A DNA stretch of 64,000 nucleotides from assembly GCA_009602725.1 (NCBI GenBank), contig WELB01000034.1, positions 218,298 through 282,297 on the forward strand, in the 5' to 3' direction. Position numbers and translations under genes: made by a program. Under the pieces are notes generated by a model that saw only the letters and a program-made list of their open reading frames with translations, did no database searches and had not been told where the DNA came from. The stretch's first letter is position 1, and every line of letters begins with the position of its first letter. Origin of the DNA: Spirogloea muscicola. Taxonomy: Eukaryota; Streptophyta; Zygnematophyceae; Spirogloeales; Spirogloeaceae. Of this stretch, positions 11,341 to 23,350 are shown piece after piece.

Positions 11341-12450
11341 CGCATTTCCTCGGGAGGGAGGGAGGGAGGGTCTGGGGACGAGGCCCGGGGGGGGGGCGGG
11401 GTCGCGGCCAGGCGTGGGGGGGCAGGGAAGGGGGAGCGCGATGGCGCGCGGCGCTGAAGCGGGAAGCAGATCGGAGGGAAAATTGAATGACTCTTCCGAT
11501 GTAGGGCGATGGCTGTCATTGACCAGCCCAGAAAAAGGAATGACGCAAAGTTCGACGGAGTAAGTAAAACATGCAGGCGCACTGACAGCGCCACGCGTCC
11601 GCAGGCGGGCCGCCTCTTGCTGACCCCCGGTTGGCCCCCTGACACCCGGAATTCCACGTCTGAGCGGGCATCCTCAGTGGTCACTTGCTTTGCCCTATAT
11701 GGCAGATTGTTGCCCCGAGACTGCGTTTCCCACGAGCAATAACAACGAACACTAAGCAAGAGATCAAACAACTGTGGCGCTGCTCGGCCTGTCCCTTCTA
11801 TTCGGCCAGCCCCTCAGCCACTATACGACATACTTATACTATTGGCCGATAAGATCCTCGTAGGGGCTCCTTCAAGGAGACAGCGTAACATTCGTGTCAA
11901 TTTCTCTGAACTGGCAGCACAACGACTTGGAGCCACTCCTCATCCCAATCAAGTTCCCACCTCAGAGTCCCTGCTTGACTTAGCAGGTCTGTATGCACGT
12001 AACAAATGTTCGCGATCGTTGCTGGCTGGTGCAAGGTGGGCCAGGAAATAGTCATCTACACTAATATGCATATCGTAAGTGAACAATGACCTTCACTTCA
12101 TACGCATGGCCACACAATGGATATGTAGACATGTAGGAGTTAACCATCCACGGGGACGCGGTGTCGTATAATGGGCATCGCATGAAGATGTTAGTCAAGC
12201 ATGCTCGCGCACTAGCTCATGCTGGGCGACAGACAGACAAAAATCACCTGCTGAGAATCGCTGTGATGTTACGCCTTGGATCTTTACATGAGTTCCAGGC
12301 TAAAAAAAAATGATGTTGCTCTGATGTCACTGTGAGCAACTGGCTCAGTTGAGTACCTTCACATCAGATAATCTGGAAATCTTACTACATAATTCAGCAC
12401 GGCCGATCTCGGCTGAGCTGAGCTCAGCTCACCTCCCGTCACATCTACAC
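11341..12450. other. G-rich stretch then unassigned DNA
   Basis: At 11350-11440 the plus strand is strongly purine/G-rich. A 69-codon frame at 11842-12051 (MADKILVGAPSRRQRNIRVN at its start) has no recognisable domain. The rest shows nothing. Confidence 0.4.
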
Positions 12451-12454
12451 AATC

Positions 12455-12615
12455 CAACTTAGTGCAATTAAACCCCACTCAATTCACTTCAACTCGACAC
12501 CTCTTGACACTGCTCGACTCCACTCTTAACTCTACTCAACTCCGCTCCTCTTCTCGATTTGTTGTACTATACTCCACTTTGCTTACTCGACTTGACTCGA
12601 CTCAACTTCTCCATC
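12455..12615. repeat. Degenerate CAACTC/CGACTC short-unit repeat
   Basis: Variants of ACTCAACTC, ACTCGACTC and ACTCCACTC follow one another for about 160 bp. It overlaps the presumed 3' end of the glycosyltransferase gene. Confidence 0.75.
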
Positions 12616-15600
12616 CTGCTCTACCGCACTCGGTGCTTCTATATTCAAAGCGAGCTCACAAGTCACAGGACCGTAAGGTCCCATCGTGCTCATCCAATTT
12701 TCTCCGGTCTTGAATTTGTGAATTTGTGAGTTGACCCGCAGTGGGTAGCAATCTGACCCCGTGCGAATCTTGATAGACTCCTTTCCATCCAGGGCCGTCC
12801 AAGAATCAGTCACATTGAAGTTGCCACTGACCGTTTTGAAAACTGTGAGCAAAAGCGCCCCAATCTGGGCCACATCAGCCTCATCCAGAGTGACAATCCG
12901 CAACTGGTGGTGATACCATTTGCAGTCAAACACCTTGGCACACTCAAGACGCTGAAGATGTTTCCAGTTCTTATCCCCTGGAAGGACTTCAGCCTGACTG
13001 ACTAGGTGCCCAAAATAAACCATGCCTGTTGCAACTGATTGAAATTCGAACATTGGCTGGACCAGCTGCAATGACAAGGCTAATCAGCATGTCAGAAGCT
13101 GGCTAGCTGCAAAGACCTCGTACAATCAGATGCAGCATGCCACTCACTCTAGCTAGCAAGGTCCAGCATCAAGCATCCACTGAAGGTCACGCGAGTAAGA
13201 TGATGATGGTCTGCATACACGCCAAATGGTCTGCATACAGCTGCCAAAGCATGCGTGGCAAAGAGCACGCACGAGCAGCGGATGAGTTGAATGGTTGGTT
13301 GTGTCACACCACCTTGTAGGGGACAAGCTCCACAAGGGCCGCACCAGGTCGTGCAAACATTGAAGGGTTCATAATGTTGGCCCCATGGATGCCAATCACC
13401 ACATGGGCCCACTGACATGCCTCGTATTGCTCACTGAAGCTCATTTTCTCAAAATGAACAACACGAACGTCCACTGGAGGTCCAAAACTACGCAGAAGTG
13501 ACTGGAAGGTCTCTTCGCTATTGCCTGCGAATACACGCCGTCTGCCGCTCCTCTGCACATAGAGGAGCCGAATGGCTCGTCTAGTGGGTGCAGGCGAGTC
13601 ACCCGTTGATTGCTGATCAGTGTCCTCTTCACCTGTGAGCGAATTCCTCAATCCTAGAATTTTTTCAAGCCTTTGCTTGAACGCATGGACAAGAGTTTTA
13701 TTGCCTATCCAGAAATTGCCCTGCATCCAAGAACGATTTATTTTGGTGTGAGGACCTCCTGTTCTGACGCAGCAGATGCACATCAAGCACCGCAATCAAG
13801 CTGGCATGCATCCAGTGGAGGACAGCTTTGGCTTGCATAAGACAATGACTCGTACTTTGATCTCATGGTATTAGTGCAGTACATAGCAGGTGGTGAAGGT
13901 GATACTGTGATGCTTCCCTTGTTGACTTGCTTGCAATGCTTTTGACAATAATTCTGACAGGTATGTACCAAGCCGCTCAACAGATTCGTGTCAACCCTCA
14001 TGGGCCTACTGATCAGACTATGTGAATCTCACCTTGAGTATTCCTGGAAAGATTGCACTCTTGAAGCACACAGGGTGCGTGTCAGTTGCATTTGCCAGGG
14101 CCCCTTCAAACTGGACCTTTCCACCAACCAGCGGTTGATCACGCAGCGATTTGGGGGAGTCAAAGGCTGGCCACCCAGGGGCCTCAAGCACAGCCGCAAG
14201 AAGCTCTCGTACGAGCACTGCATGCAACCCGCGAGGCCCATTCTGTCTCATCCGCTCCGTCAATGCCTTCCCTCGATCCAACACGATGCTGCACGGAGCC
14301 GGCAGAGGAGCATCTGTTGGATCAGTATAGTAGACATACGGAGTACCCAAGCTTCCAAGCAGCACCTGCTGATCACAGAAGTGACAGAGGCAGGGGCGAA
14401 ATTGACATTCTAGCCTGTGGCTCTCACAGCCCGCTTGAAGGCCATCTGCAATGCTGATGCACCCTGGCTCAAAGGCAACTGTGTGACTCTTTGACAAAGA
14501 AAGAATGACTTACCTGTGTACTAGCTATGCACATGTTCAGAGATACTCATGCTCTACAGAAAGCTTGACTACAAGTCTCAACAGTAGGTACTGAAAGGGC
14601 CACATGCTAGCAGTGTATTTGCCATTAGCAGTGAAGCAGGTTAGAAGTACTGAGACTCACAATCGACCATTGGATGCAGGCGCACACATGGGCAACATGG
14701 TCTGCCTGTGGACTTCGACCTTCGATCTTGTGCTTCTCAACTTGCCCTGTCTTGACTAAGCCCCGTGATCTAAGCATACATAGCAACAGAAAACCAGGCC
14801 CGGCTTTCGACCATGAAGACCACAAGTGCGTCTTGGTGGACACTGGCACGAATGCACACTCACGACCGCGGTTTGGGTGAGCGAAATGACTGGGGGCAGG
14901 ACAGTGCTTCCCTACCTGTTCAGGTGTAGGCGAAGAGCAGGCCCAGTGAGGGGGGCGGCCAGCAGGAGGTTGTTGGCGAGCTGGAGGAAGTGCGCGACAT
15001 TGGTGGTGCAGTTGGCCAAGCGAAGTATCATGGAGGTCTCCTCTCGCCAATCGACGCGGCCTTCAGCAGCAGCATCGGCCAGCCAGCCCGCTGGCTTGGG
15101 CACCATGGGCCAGTACGTCTCGGAGAATTGCCTGGCGATGGTCTCCATCCCAAACTCAGATGATGGCCAAGGCCGCGGCTCAAGCAGGCCTTCGGATCCG
15201 ATGGAGTCGGGGGGCGGTGCGACCGGTGTGGCGCCATGCAGACCAGCCCATCCAGTGCCGTCGAAGCAAGCCGGCGACAGCATGAACATATGCTGATCGA
15301 AACCGTAGGCGCTTGCGAGGCGCCAGAAGCCGCGCGTCGCTTCCACAGCCTCGCCTCGTGCAGGCGCCTGCAGCGGCAGCTGCTGCAGCGCCGGCACTGG
15401 CGTGGCGACCAGGGTGGGGGGCGGATCCAGAGCTGCCGGCAGCGGGGAGGGCGAGGCCTGGGGCAATTCGAGGCTGCCACCGCTGGAAACGACGTCGCTG
15501 CGGCCACCGTTGCCGCCGTCGTCGTCGCTATCGTCGTGGCTGGCGTCGCGCTGGGAGAGGCCGGCGGACGCGTCCGCCGCGGCGGCGACGAGGGCGTCCG

Positions 15601-15928
15601 AGGCCGGCGTGGCGGCGGCGAGGTCCTGGACGACGGGCGCCGACCGCGGCGCGGCGAGGGGGTGCGCAGCGCCATGGCGGGCGCGGGCGGGCGGCGGCGC
15701 AGCGGCGGGCGATGAGTCAACGGTGCCGGCTTGGGGCGGAGCGGAGCGGGGCGAGCATGGCAAGCCGGGCGGTCGGCAGCGCCGGCGGCTATTCCCCCCG
15801 ATCCCCTGCAGGGACGGCCCTCCGCTGTCCTCCCGCCGCCCGGCCTGGCCTCGCGGACGAGAGGGGGAGAGATGGCGCGCGCGGCGCGCATGGAACGAAA
15901 GGATGGCCAATGCGAGGCAAACTACCAC
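12583..15928 (-). CDS. GT61-family (DUF563) glycosyltransferase
   Basis: GT61 enzymes (plant beta-1,2-xylosyltransferase, EOGT, xylan arabinosyltransferases) are Golgi/ER type II membrane proteins that add pentoses or GlcNAc. Exons in minus order: a long first exon down to 14916 (Pro/Ala-rich stem, then NCTTNVAHFLQLANNLLLA); a possible small exon near 14660-14790; 14033-about 14490 (ends VCFKSAIFPGILK, a family landmark); a short one near 13930-14008; about 13320-13790, with RAIRLLYVQRSGRR and the diagnostic HVVIGIHGANIMNPSMFARP then ALVELVPY; and a last one from about 13070 to the stop at 12583. The 5' end is unclear: the long frame lacks an early ATG, and a LINE-tail copy overlaps it at 15870-15915. 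A hydrophobic CLALAILSF segment could be a poor signal anchor. Substrate cannot be told. Confidence 0.87.
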
Positions 15929-16095
15929 TGCTCAGGCGGAAGCTAGTGCACGAAGTGGGGCTGCATGAAGCGACGCAGAAGGAGAAGAGGGACAGCAGCT
16001 CCTCCTAGGCGAGGCTGTCGCTGTATTAGGAGGGACCAGCCAAGAGGGACGTGTGCAGGGCCGGAAGGCGCACAAGCGGCACGAGCTGCGCTCCG
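15865..16095 (-). repeat. LINE 3'-tail remnant at the 5' end of the glycosyltransferase gene
   Basis: On the minus strand, CATTGGCCATCCTTTCGTTC and then ATGCGCGCCGCGCGCGCC (about 15910-15865) match the shared tail block. At 15990-16090 a decayed copy of the GGCCC...CTTGTCC...GGCTGG segment is seen. It has the same orientation as the gene. Confidence 0.55.
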
Positions 16096-16740
16096 TGGCT
16101 TCTGCGGGTGGGCGCCCGACTACCTCTGGTCAGGCGATCGCGCATCGCGACGACAGGAAGAGGCGGAAAGTGCGTCGTCGCCTCAGTGGGCTTCCGGCGG
16201 TAGTAATCAGCCACGGCGGCACCCCGGGCGGGGAACAGCCCCCCGCCTTCCGGGAATGAGCTGCTTTACCCTCCCCGGGTCCGGGCCCGCGCGCGGACCG
16301 GGCCAAAGCCCCACCGCCGCGTGGCGGGCGGCACTCGTCTCGTGCCACGCGTCGCGTGCCGGCCGCCGCCAGCTCGCCGCGTGGCGACAATGAGCCGGGT
16401 ACGACCCCGATACTAGTCCTGCCGTGCTACGCCCGCGCCCGTACCTCGCCGTACTTGGTCGTAAGCGGGCTAGACGGGCCCGCACCGAGGCGGTACGGCC
16501 CGCATCGCCCCGCGCCGCTTGGCGGTACGGAGCCGCCCACACGTGGCCGCACACGGCCCCTGCGAGGCGAAAGCTGCCGCCCTGTTGCCCGCGCCCGAGC
16601 CGGGCCGGCAGACATCGGGCAACCTCCACACGGCCGCCGGCCACCCACGGCCGCCATGGCGGTCGGCCGCCCGTCGCTGCAGTCCCTTGCATAGCGCTGT
16701 GATTTGGGCGCCTTTCGACTTTTGGACCTTGCCCACTCTT
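16096..16740. other. Very GC-rich DNA without an assigned gene
   Basis: All six frames stay open for long stretches because stop codons are rare at this GC content. The translations are Arg/Ala/Pro-rich and show no domain. I see no repeat or RNA gene. Confidence 0.45.
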
Positions 16741-16880
16741 TCTGGGCTGGCCATTCACAGCCCCCGCTACCTTAATTTAAAAGCTCCCATTCTTTTGGCC
16801 GGCCGGGGGCAGCCGGCCGCCGTGACGGCCACTACCGGCTGCATGCCTCCGCCCTCCATTATCTGACAACCATTGAATAA
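16700..16880 (+). repeat. LINE 3' tail
   Basis: Carries TTTGGACCTTGCCCACTC, then GGGCTGGCCATTCACAGCCC and AAAAGCTCC, the standard order of blocks in the LINE tail. No LINE coding sequence lies just upstream. Confidence 0.65.
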
Positions 16881-17289
16881 GCTTCAATCGGCCACCTCTT
16901 AAGAAAGACAAGGGGCGCCTTCTCTTTCCCCCATCATCGGGTGGTGCAGCCGTCGGCCCCTGCCGCGGCGGCGGCCCCACGTTTGCCGGGACTCGCCGCC
17001 CCCTCCGCGCGGCGGAAAGCCCGCCAGGTCGTGTGTGGCCCCCGCTCGCCGGCCCGCGGTCCGAGGCGTAGCTGCTCCGCGTCGGCCTGAGTGCCCGCCC
17101 CGTCTGGGGCGGCCGGCAGATGCTCCCGCCTTCGGCCTGGACGGGCACGCCCCGTTGGCGCCGCGCCGGCTTTGCTCGAGGGGAGTGCTTGGGAGAAAGA
17201 ATAAGCCACTTCCAGGACAGGGCGGTGGCTGGGAGAGGCCAGTCCAAAGATCAATGGATACGTGGGAGGGCGGCAGGGGCCCCCCATGC

Positions 17290-17660
17290 GTCGCCTCTTC
17301 TGCCAAATGCGTTGCATCTGCGCTTTGGCTGCAGCCTCTGGCTATAGGCAGGGAACCCGCTACACTAGTTTCTCTAAGCTGCGGCTGCTCAACAGGGGAA
17401 GTCGAGCACCCAATGGCCATCTATAGTGTCGCTGGGTGCGGGTACTGAGCTTCCTCTGTATCGTCTTGTGTTTTGTAGTGTTTTGAGGTGTACCCCTTTT
17501 CGGCACCTCTTTCTTCAGCTTTGGACATTGTCCATTCTTTTTAGGCTGGCTTTGCCAGCCCCTCTTCTCTATGGGCGAGCACTTTCTTTTGCTTTGGCGC
17601 TTGCCTGGCCCCTTCGAACTTCTTTTGGGCTCGCCAATACCGCCATCGCCCTCGATTAGA
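17290..17660 (+). mobile_element. LINE C-terminal stub with tail
   Basis: TTGCATCTGCGC...GCTGCAGCCTCTGGC (17300-17345) encodes the decayed ALHLR...AAASG block. It is followed by CTGCGGCTGCTCAACAGG and a tail with the hairpin GGCTGGCTTTGCCAGCC at 17544-17560. Confidence 0.7.
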
Positions 17661-17661
17661 T

Positions 17662-17910
17662 TACTGCAGGCAGAGCCCTCGCTGCTGCCTCTGGCTCTGG
17701 CCAGGGGACCCGCTTCCAGGAACCCAGTCTCTCTGACCTGAGGCTGCTTAGCAGGGGTTACTGAGTGCTTCGTAGCTGCTTCGTTTCTTTTCTGTGCTTG
17801 TTGTTCTTTGTACTTCCCCTGACCCTTTCTCGTCCTTTGTTCATTCTTTTCTGGGCTGGCTTTGTCCAGCCCCTATCCTCAATGGGCGAGCCCTTCTTCT
17901 ATTAGACTAC
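17662..17910 (+). mobile_element. LINE C-terminal stub with tail (copy E subfamily)
   Basis: GGCAGAGCCCTCGCTGCTGC and the following bases are almost identical to the end of copy E at 22049-22142, including TGAGGCTGCTTAGCAGGG. The tail has the hairpin GGGCTGGCTTTGTCCAGCCC at 17853-17872. Confidence 0.8.
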
Positions 17911-18260
17911 CCTCTCTTGTGCCGCTCTCGTGACGGCCAGCCCTGGGTCCAGCAGCAGCCACGCCACTCGCTTCCTCGATGCGGCGCCCCACCACCCGGC
18001 CTGGTCCGCCCTGGGCTAGGCCGTACGGCCCGGGGGGACGCCCGGGAGTGTTGTCGTACCGCGCCGAGCTGAGCCCACGGCCTGCGTCGCGGGCGGGGCC
18101 GACTGGCCCGGGTGCGCCGGGAAATTGCTTACCGACCGCACGGAGCCCACTGGCGCCCGCCGATGGGATTCTACTGCGGCATAGAGTACCACGATGTTCC
18201 GAGTCGGCGTAACGTGGACGAAGGGGGACCTCTTCCAAAGGTGCGACGGATGTGAATATG
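17911..18260. other. GC-rich DNA, no gene recognised
   Basis: Sits between LINE tails pointing in opposite directions. No domain or splice structure is seen. Confidence 0.4.
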
Positions 18261-18264
18261 AGCT

Positions 18265-18560
18265 CTTTTTAAAAAGGGGGCGAGGGCTGTGAAACAACAC
18301 TAAGCTCATCCAAAGGGGGGCGAGGACTGTGAAAGGCCAGCCCGAAGATTTGGACAATTAATAAGGGGAGGCAGCCCTTTGAAGGAGACGGCTTCAGACG
18401 ATCAGCCCACACAATGAAGCAAGTGGTGGAGTAGAATGCATGCACCACTGAGGAGACGTGACATGGCGTAGAAGCTGTTGCTCGATCAGAGCTCACGCAT
18501 AATGAATGGTTGAGAGAGGGGTAGCGTCCGTGAAGAGCCAGCTTGCAAGTGACTGAAATA
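18265..18560 (-). repeat. LINE tails, minus orientation
   Basis: Minus-strand GGGCTGG and CTTTCACAGTCC-type blocks occur at about 18270-18350 and 18530-18560, in decayed form. Confidence 0.55.
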
Positions 18561-19600
18561 AGCGCTTGAAGAGGCGTGCACCAGAAGAAGTCAGGCAGCC
18601 ACCATGGAGTCACTATCTTGGGACAGTGACCCTTAGCATCCGCAAGACGGACACGCTGGGGGATGAGGACAGTGGGCTCCCAGAAGAGGCAGTGGCCGTA
18701 TGGAGCCAGCCAGAAGAGCACAGACAAAGGTGGTGGAAGTCATGCTTGGAGGAAGGACTTTATTGCCGTGCCGAAACCTCCTGATGAAGCTCTAGCAGGC
18801 GCCCAGGCAAACGCCTGCCATTGCTGATGAGCGCATGCACTACAAATGGTTACGAGGAGCCAAAAAGACGGCTGCTCCTCGCTCCGTCCCTCGCCCTGGC
18901 CCTCGTGCCACATGCCAGCTGCAGCAGCAAGTCCAGTTTCGTATGGGCTGACGCCGACTTGGACATTGACGTTGAAAAGCAATTAATGCTGCAGGTTTGT
19001 AATTGGCTTGCTTGATTTCTGTGGCCTACACAGCCTGCTCAGGATTCAGGTAAGGGTTTAGGGTAGGGTGAATTTAGGGGTGTTCCACAACAACGCTGTG
19101 CTTTACTGTTGCCTGTAATACACCGAGCCAGACATCCCCAACCCTGCCAGTAACAAAGAAGAAGAGCCAGGCGGCTGCAAAATGACGGCCAGTGAACACA
19201 GCCACCTCATAGTGTGCAGAACCGATGTAAGCTTGCTGATGCCGACTTCGGATGCAATTGTCTCCTCCAAGACTACCAAACAAGAAGTGGCATGTCTCAC
19301 AAGGCAAGGGCTCAATGTTGGCCGAGACAGACATGAAAGAGAGAGCTTTCGTGGCTCCACCAACGGAGGCCAAAGGCTGCGCGAAGGATGTCCACATGGG
19401 AGTGAAGTTAAGTGTCGTTCTAGGGCGAAGACAGTCTTGAAGGATAGGTGGCTAGAATTGGTCAAACATACGAAAGAGTTGCTGCGAGGTGCACCAAGAG
19501 TGACTAGCCATAGGGCTGTGAGGCGAAAGGTGCATGTGTCTGTAAGCTAGTTGTAGACCTTGACGCCATGAGCGCCCCGTAAGCTTGCGCCGTCACTAGA
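18561..19600. other. Unassigned; several short open frames
   Basis: A minus frame at 19074-19397 encodes 107 residues including ANIEPLPCETCHFLFGSLGG, and GRHFAAAWLFFFVTGR, which is protein-like but unrecognised. A plus frame at 18821-19015 gives 64 residues. Neither has a clear start context or splice partners. A short TTTAGGG-like run lies at 19045-19080. Confidence 0.3.
19045..19080 (+). repeat. Short telomere-like TTTAGGG run
   Basis: Contains GGGTTTAGGGTAGGGTGAA followed by TTTAGGGG, a few imperfect units of the plant/green-algal telomere repeat. Confidence 0.45.
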
Positions 19601-19674
19601 CTTGCCCCCATTAAGACGATACGTAATTGTAATGCGATATGCCATTTGGCCTTCAGAAGTGCCAATTAGGGCTA

Positions 19675-20930
19675 GCAACGTGTGTCAATTGGTATTTGGC
19701 TCTGGCCTGCTCACAGCCATCGCCTGCTTGTTGGAGCTCATGACCTTGTCCATTCCTTGTTAGGCTTGTTTTTCACAACCATCGGCCCCTTCTATGAGAA
19801 GGCGCGCGGTGTACATGATTTGGAGGGGAGGCTTAGCTGAGCCCAGTCTAGAATTCAGGCGATTCAAAGTCTCGAAGATTGCGGCTACATTAAGCGAAGT
19901 CCTGGGCTGCAAGGGGCTAGGGAAGGACTTTCCTGATGCTCGTTCCTTCTTGTGGGCTAACATTTCACAGCCATCGCCCCCTTCGGAAACAGCTGCCCTC
20001 CTCTTAACAATGTATTGGATTGAATTGGCCACCGCTTCCTTTCATGCGTACCACCGCGCGCGCCTTCTGTCTGCTTTGGATGGAAGGAGCTCATTTCCGC
20101 CGGAAGCCGCCGGGCCGTCTGTCGACCTGGACAGCGGGCCGCTCCAAGGAGTTGGGACTCAGTTCTGGCCGCCCGCCAGGCTTTGCCAGCCCCTCTTCTC
20201 GACTGGCGAGCACTTTCTTTCTGATGGTGGCCGAAGAGCCTCAATCAAGGCCGTGGTACACGACCATAAGGCCCCCCGGCCTAGAAGCAAGCGCGGCCAG
20301 ATTAACTGGTGGCTGGGAGAGGCCAGCCCAAAAGAATGGAACGGCCTACGGTCGTTGGCAGCACTCATTAAGCTCTTAGCTCTTAGCCTTTCTTTTTGGG
20401 CTGGCTATGCCAGCCACTCTCCTCTATGGGCGAGCAATTTCTTAGCTCACTCACTCACTTTGGAGCTTGGAGTAACTGTTTGGCATGCTTCGGAGCCACT
20501 TTGTCTTGTCGAAAGTCTGGCTTTCGTTTTGGGTGTCACTGTGAACCTTGTCAATTCTTTTCTGGGCTGGCCTCTGACAGGCAATTACTCCTTTCTGGAA
20601 GTTCCAAAAGCTCGCCAACCACTCAGATTGGGCCCCGTCCGCCGATGCCGCGTGACACGACGCCGAGCGCGCTCGCGCCTCGTGGTGGGGCCGGAGTCAA
20701 ATCTGTGCGGGGCCCACCCTGGCCTGGAATCGGGCGTTGCTATCCCGCAGGGACGTCCACTGTAGGAAGTACCACTGTCAATGTCCTTGCCTTTGTACGT
20801 GGCCACTCAAGCCCACCATCACACATACAAGCACGCGCGGCCAGATTAACTGGTGGCTGGGAGAGGCCAGCCCAAAGGAATGGACAAGGTCTGAAGGAGC
20901 CGGAGTGCGAAGGACTTCACTCACTCAATA
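19675..20930. repeat. Mixed array of LINE 3' tails
   Basis: Plus-oriented tails lie near 19690-19800, 19940-20065 (with the ATTGGCC...CGCGCGCC block), 20180-20225, 20390-20440 and 20545-20600. Minus-oriented tails with GGCTGGGAGAGGCCAGCCC lie near 20310-20345 and 20850-20890, so opposed copies alternate. The block CCTTTGTACGTGGCCACTC at about 20789 repeats the end of LINE copy A. No host gene is visible. Confidence 0.65.
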
Positions 20931-20939
20931 CACACTCCA

Positions 20940-22480
20940 CAGTAGGCACGCAGGTTGTCCCCCGCCAGCCGTGCTCTCGCTGCGGCCTCAGGCTTTCGGC
21001 AGGGGGATGGTTGGGCGCAGACAGCCTCCTCCGTGGCCCAGCGCGTCTTGGTCCACGGCCGGCGTGCGCTGGAGCAGGCGGTGGTGGAGGTAGAAACAGG
21101 TGTGCTGCCTTTCCAGGCGTCGCTACGCTCCGCCCACCAGGTGCTGCTCGCGGCGCACCCGGACCTGCCGGGCCAGGCGGTCTCCTTTGCGCACCTCGCG
21201 CACACCGCCGACCTGCGCGTCCAAGCGCGCTTCGCAGCCGCGATGGACAAGGCCGCCTTCACCACCGCCTTGCTGCAGCTCCCGGAGGCCGACCTGCGCG
21301 GGCGCGCGAGACTTCACTCGGCCTCTTCCCCGAAGGCCGCGGCGTGTCTCCAGGCCCTCACCCTCAATGACGCCCTCACTCTCCCGGACGAGGTATTTCG
21401 CAGTGCCGTTCACCGGCTCCTGGGCCTGCCGCCGCCATGCCTCCAGTGTGCGTCAGTGCGAATGTGGCGAGCGAGGGGCCGAGCCTGGGGAGCTGGCCGC
21501 TCATATTCTGCGCTGTTCCACGGCGGAGAGCGGACAGCCGCCCACGACCGCCTCCGGGATGCGATGCATGGCATCCTGGTGGAGGCTGGCTTCTCGGTGG
21601 CAGCGGAGAACTCCGCCGTCATGCCGCTCCAGCAAAGGGCCGACAGTGTTCACGCACGTCGCGTAGACCTTGTGGCCACCCCACAAGCCGGCGGGCCACG
21701 TCTTATCCTGGACGTGGTGACCACAGACGCATACGGCCGCTCACACCCAGCCCAATGTGCCATCAAGGCTGGGTATGCGGTTGCCTGCGCCGCTCGCGCT
21801 AAGGAGCTCAAATCTGCTGATCATCCACGGCAAGACGAGTTCTTCCCGCTGGCTATCGACACGCGTGGGGTGTTAGGCGCTCGGTGGCTCGAGCTGCTCA
21901 ACAAGCTCGCCCGCCACGCCATCGTCCGCCGCTTTAATGGGGAGCCAGTGGACTTTCCTGCAGCCGGGTCGCCAGCGCAGGTGTACCGGATGCGCTTGGC
22001 CGTCTCGCTGCAGAGGTCTATGGCCCGCGCGCTGCACCTGCGTGCCGGCAGAGCCCTCGCTGCTGCCTCTGGCTCTGGCCAGGGGACCCACTTCCAGGAG
22101 CCTAGCTTCTCTGACCTGAGGCTGCTTAGCAGGGCTTACTGAGTAATACGTAGCTGCTTTGTTTCTTGTTGTGCTTGATTTTCTTAGCGCTTCCCCTGGC
22201 CCCCTTCGTGTACTTTGTTCATTCTTTTCCAGCCCCTATCCTCAATAGGCGAGCCCTTTCTTCTTCTGATGGTTTTCGACAGCTTGTTTGTCGGATTTGA
22301 GGCTCCTCACTCGTAACTACTGAGTGGTCCATCCTCCCCCGTTCTGACATAGCATCTTCAGGCCCCTTCGTAGCTGCTTAGCGCCTTTTAGGCCCCTCCG
22401 TCCTTTGGCCCCTTCGAACCTTCGTCAATCCTTTTCGGGTTGGCTTTTGACAGCCCTTGCCCACCCTTGGGAGTGCCACT
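20940..22480 (+). mobile_element. LINE copy E: chimeric body copy with 3' tail
   Basis: A long frame (20955-22142) begins with the C-terminal signature RALAAASGFRQGDG and passes at about 21008 straight into an internal body segment (WAQTASSVAQR...GVLPFQASLRSAHQ), so two LINE parts are fused. The zinc motif is readable as VRQCECGERGAEPGELAAHI in a shifted frame (about 21450-21530), which implies compensating small indels. The main frame then gives the endonuclease core RRVDLVATPQAGGPRLILDV plus VTTD, AKELKSADHPRQDEFFPLAI and QVYRMRLAVSLQRSMARALH. The tail after 22142 runs through CCAGCCCCTATCCTCA and a second tail near 22420-22465. Confidence 0.85.
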
Positions 22481-23350
22481 TCCCGCCGTCCGCGGCTCGC
22501 GTAACGCTGCCGCCCGCACTGCACCGCGCTTCGAGCGCAACAGCGGCACGATGACGCGCGAATGGTGGCTCCCATAAAGGCAGGCGATAGCTCTTGACAA
22601 GCGACCCGGAAGTTTTATAATTTTTCTCGTCTGACCTTTCACAATCATCGTCCACTTTCGGAAAAGCCTCACGACTGGCTGGGCAAGAGTTGGCAAGAGT
22701 TGAGGAGAAATTGCTTGAGCAGAAAAGACAGCGCGGCCGGACTGGTGGCTTTGAGAGGGCCAGCCCAAAGGAATGGACAAAGAGAAGAGGGGACGGTCGC
22801 TCGGACTTGCCCAGCCCATGAGTTGGACGATGTTGAAGGTGAAGACCCAAACAGAAAAGGTTCAATCACTTGGCAAAACAGATGGCCGCGCGATGTAGCC
22901 ACTCAGTAATCTTTGCAGCGGCAGCAAGTCTGCTCAGACAGTAGCACGGCAGGAGTGGGCCGACCAGTGTAGCGGCAGCCAAGGCACGGCCAGCACTCAT
23001 TTGCGAGGCAAGGCATACACCTCAGATGCTACATCGAGATGAGAATGTGCTCCCAAGTGAGTAGTCAGAGAGGCACTCAGAAAGTCTAGCGGCTGCTGTA
23101 CTGGCGTGAAAGCCCTGATCCGCCCACCTCTTGTGGCTTGTGGCTTGCCACTGTCAGCCAGTGCACCCAGTGGAGGCAATGGCTGATTGGGCCAAGCCAA
23201 AAAGGATGGACTGAAGTGGCAAAAAACAGAAGAAGGGCTCGCCCATTGAGGATAGGGGCTGGAAAAAGCCAGCCGGAAAAAGAGTGAACAAAGGACGAAG
23301 AACTCGATAGAAACAGAGGAGGGCCATGGCTACGAGTTGCCAGCCCAGGA
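22481..23350. repeat. Decayed LINE tails, mostly minus orientation
   Basis: Minus-oriented tail blocks are recognisable at 22740-22800 (GGCCAGCCCAAAGGAATGGA) and 23165-23345 (GGGGCTGGAAAAAGCCAGCC near 23250). A possible minus-strand RAGRALAAAT remnant lies near 22970. No host coding sequence is seen. Confidence 0.5.
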
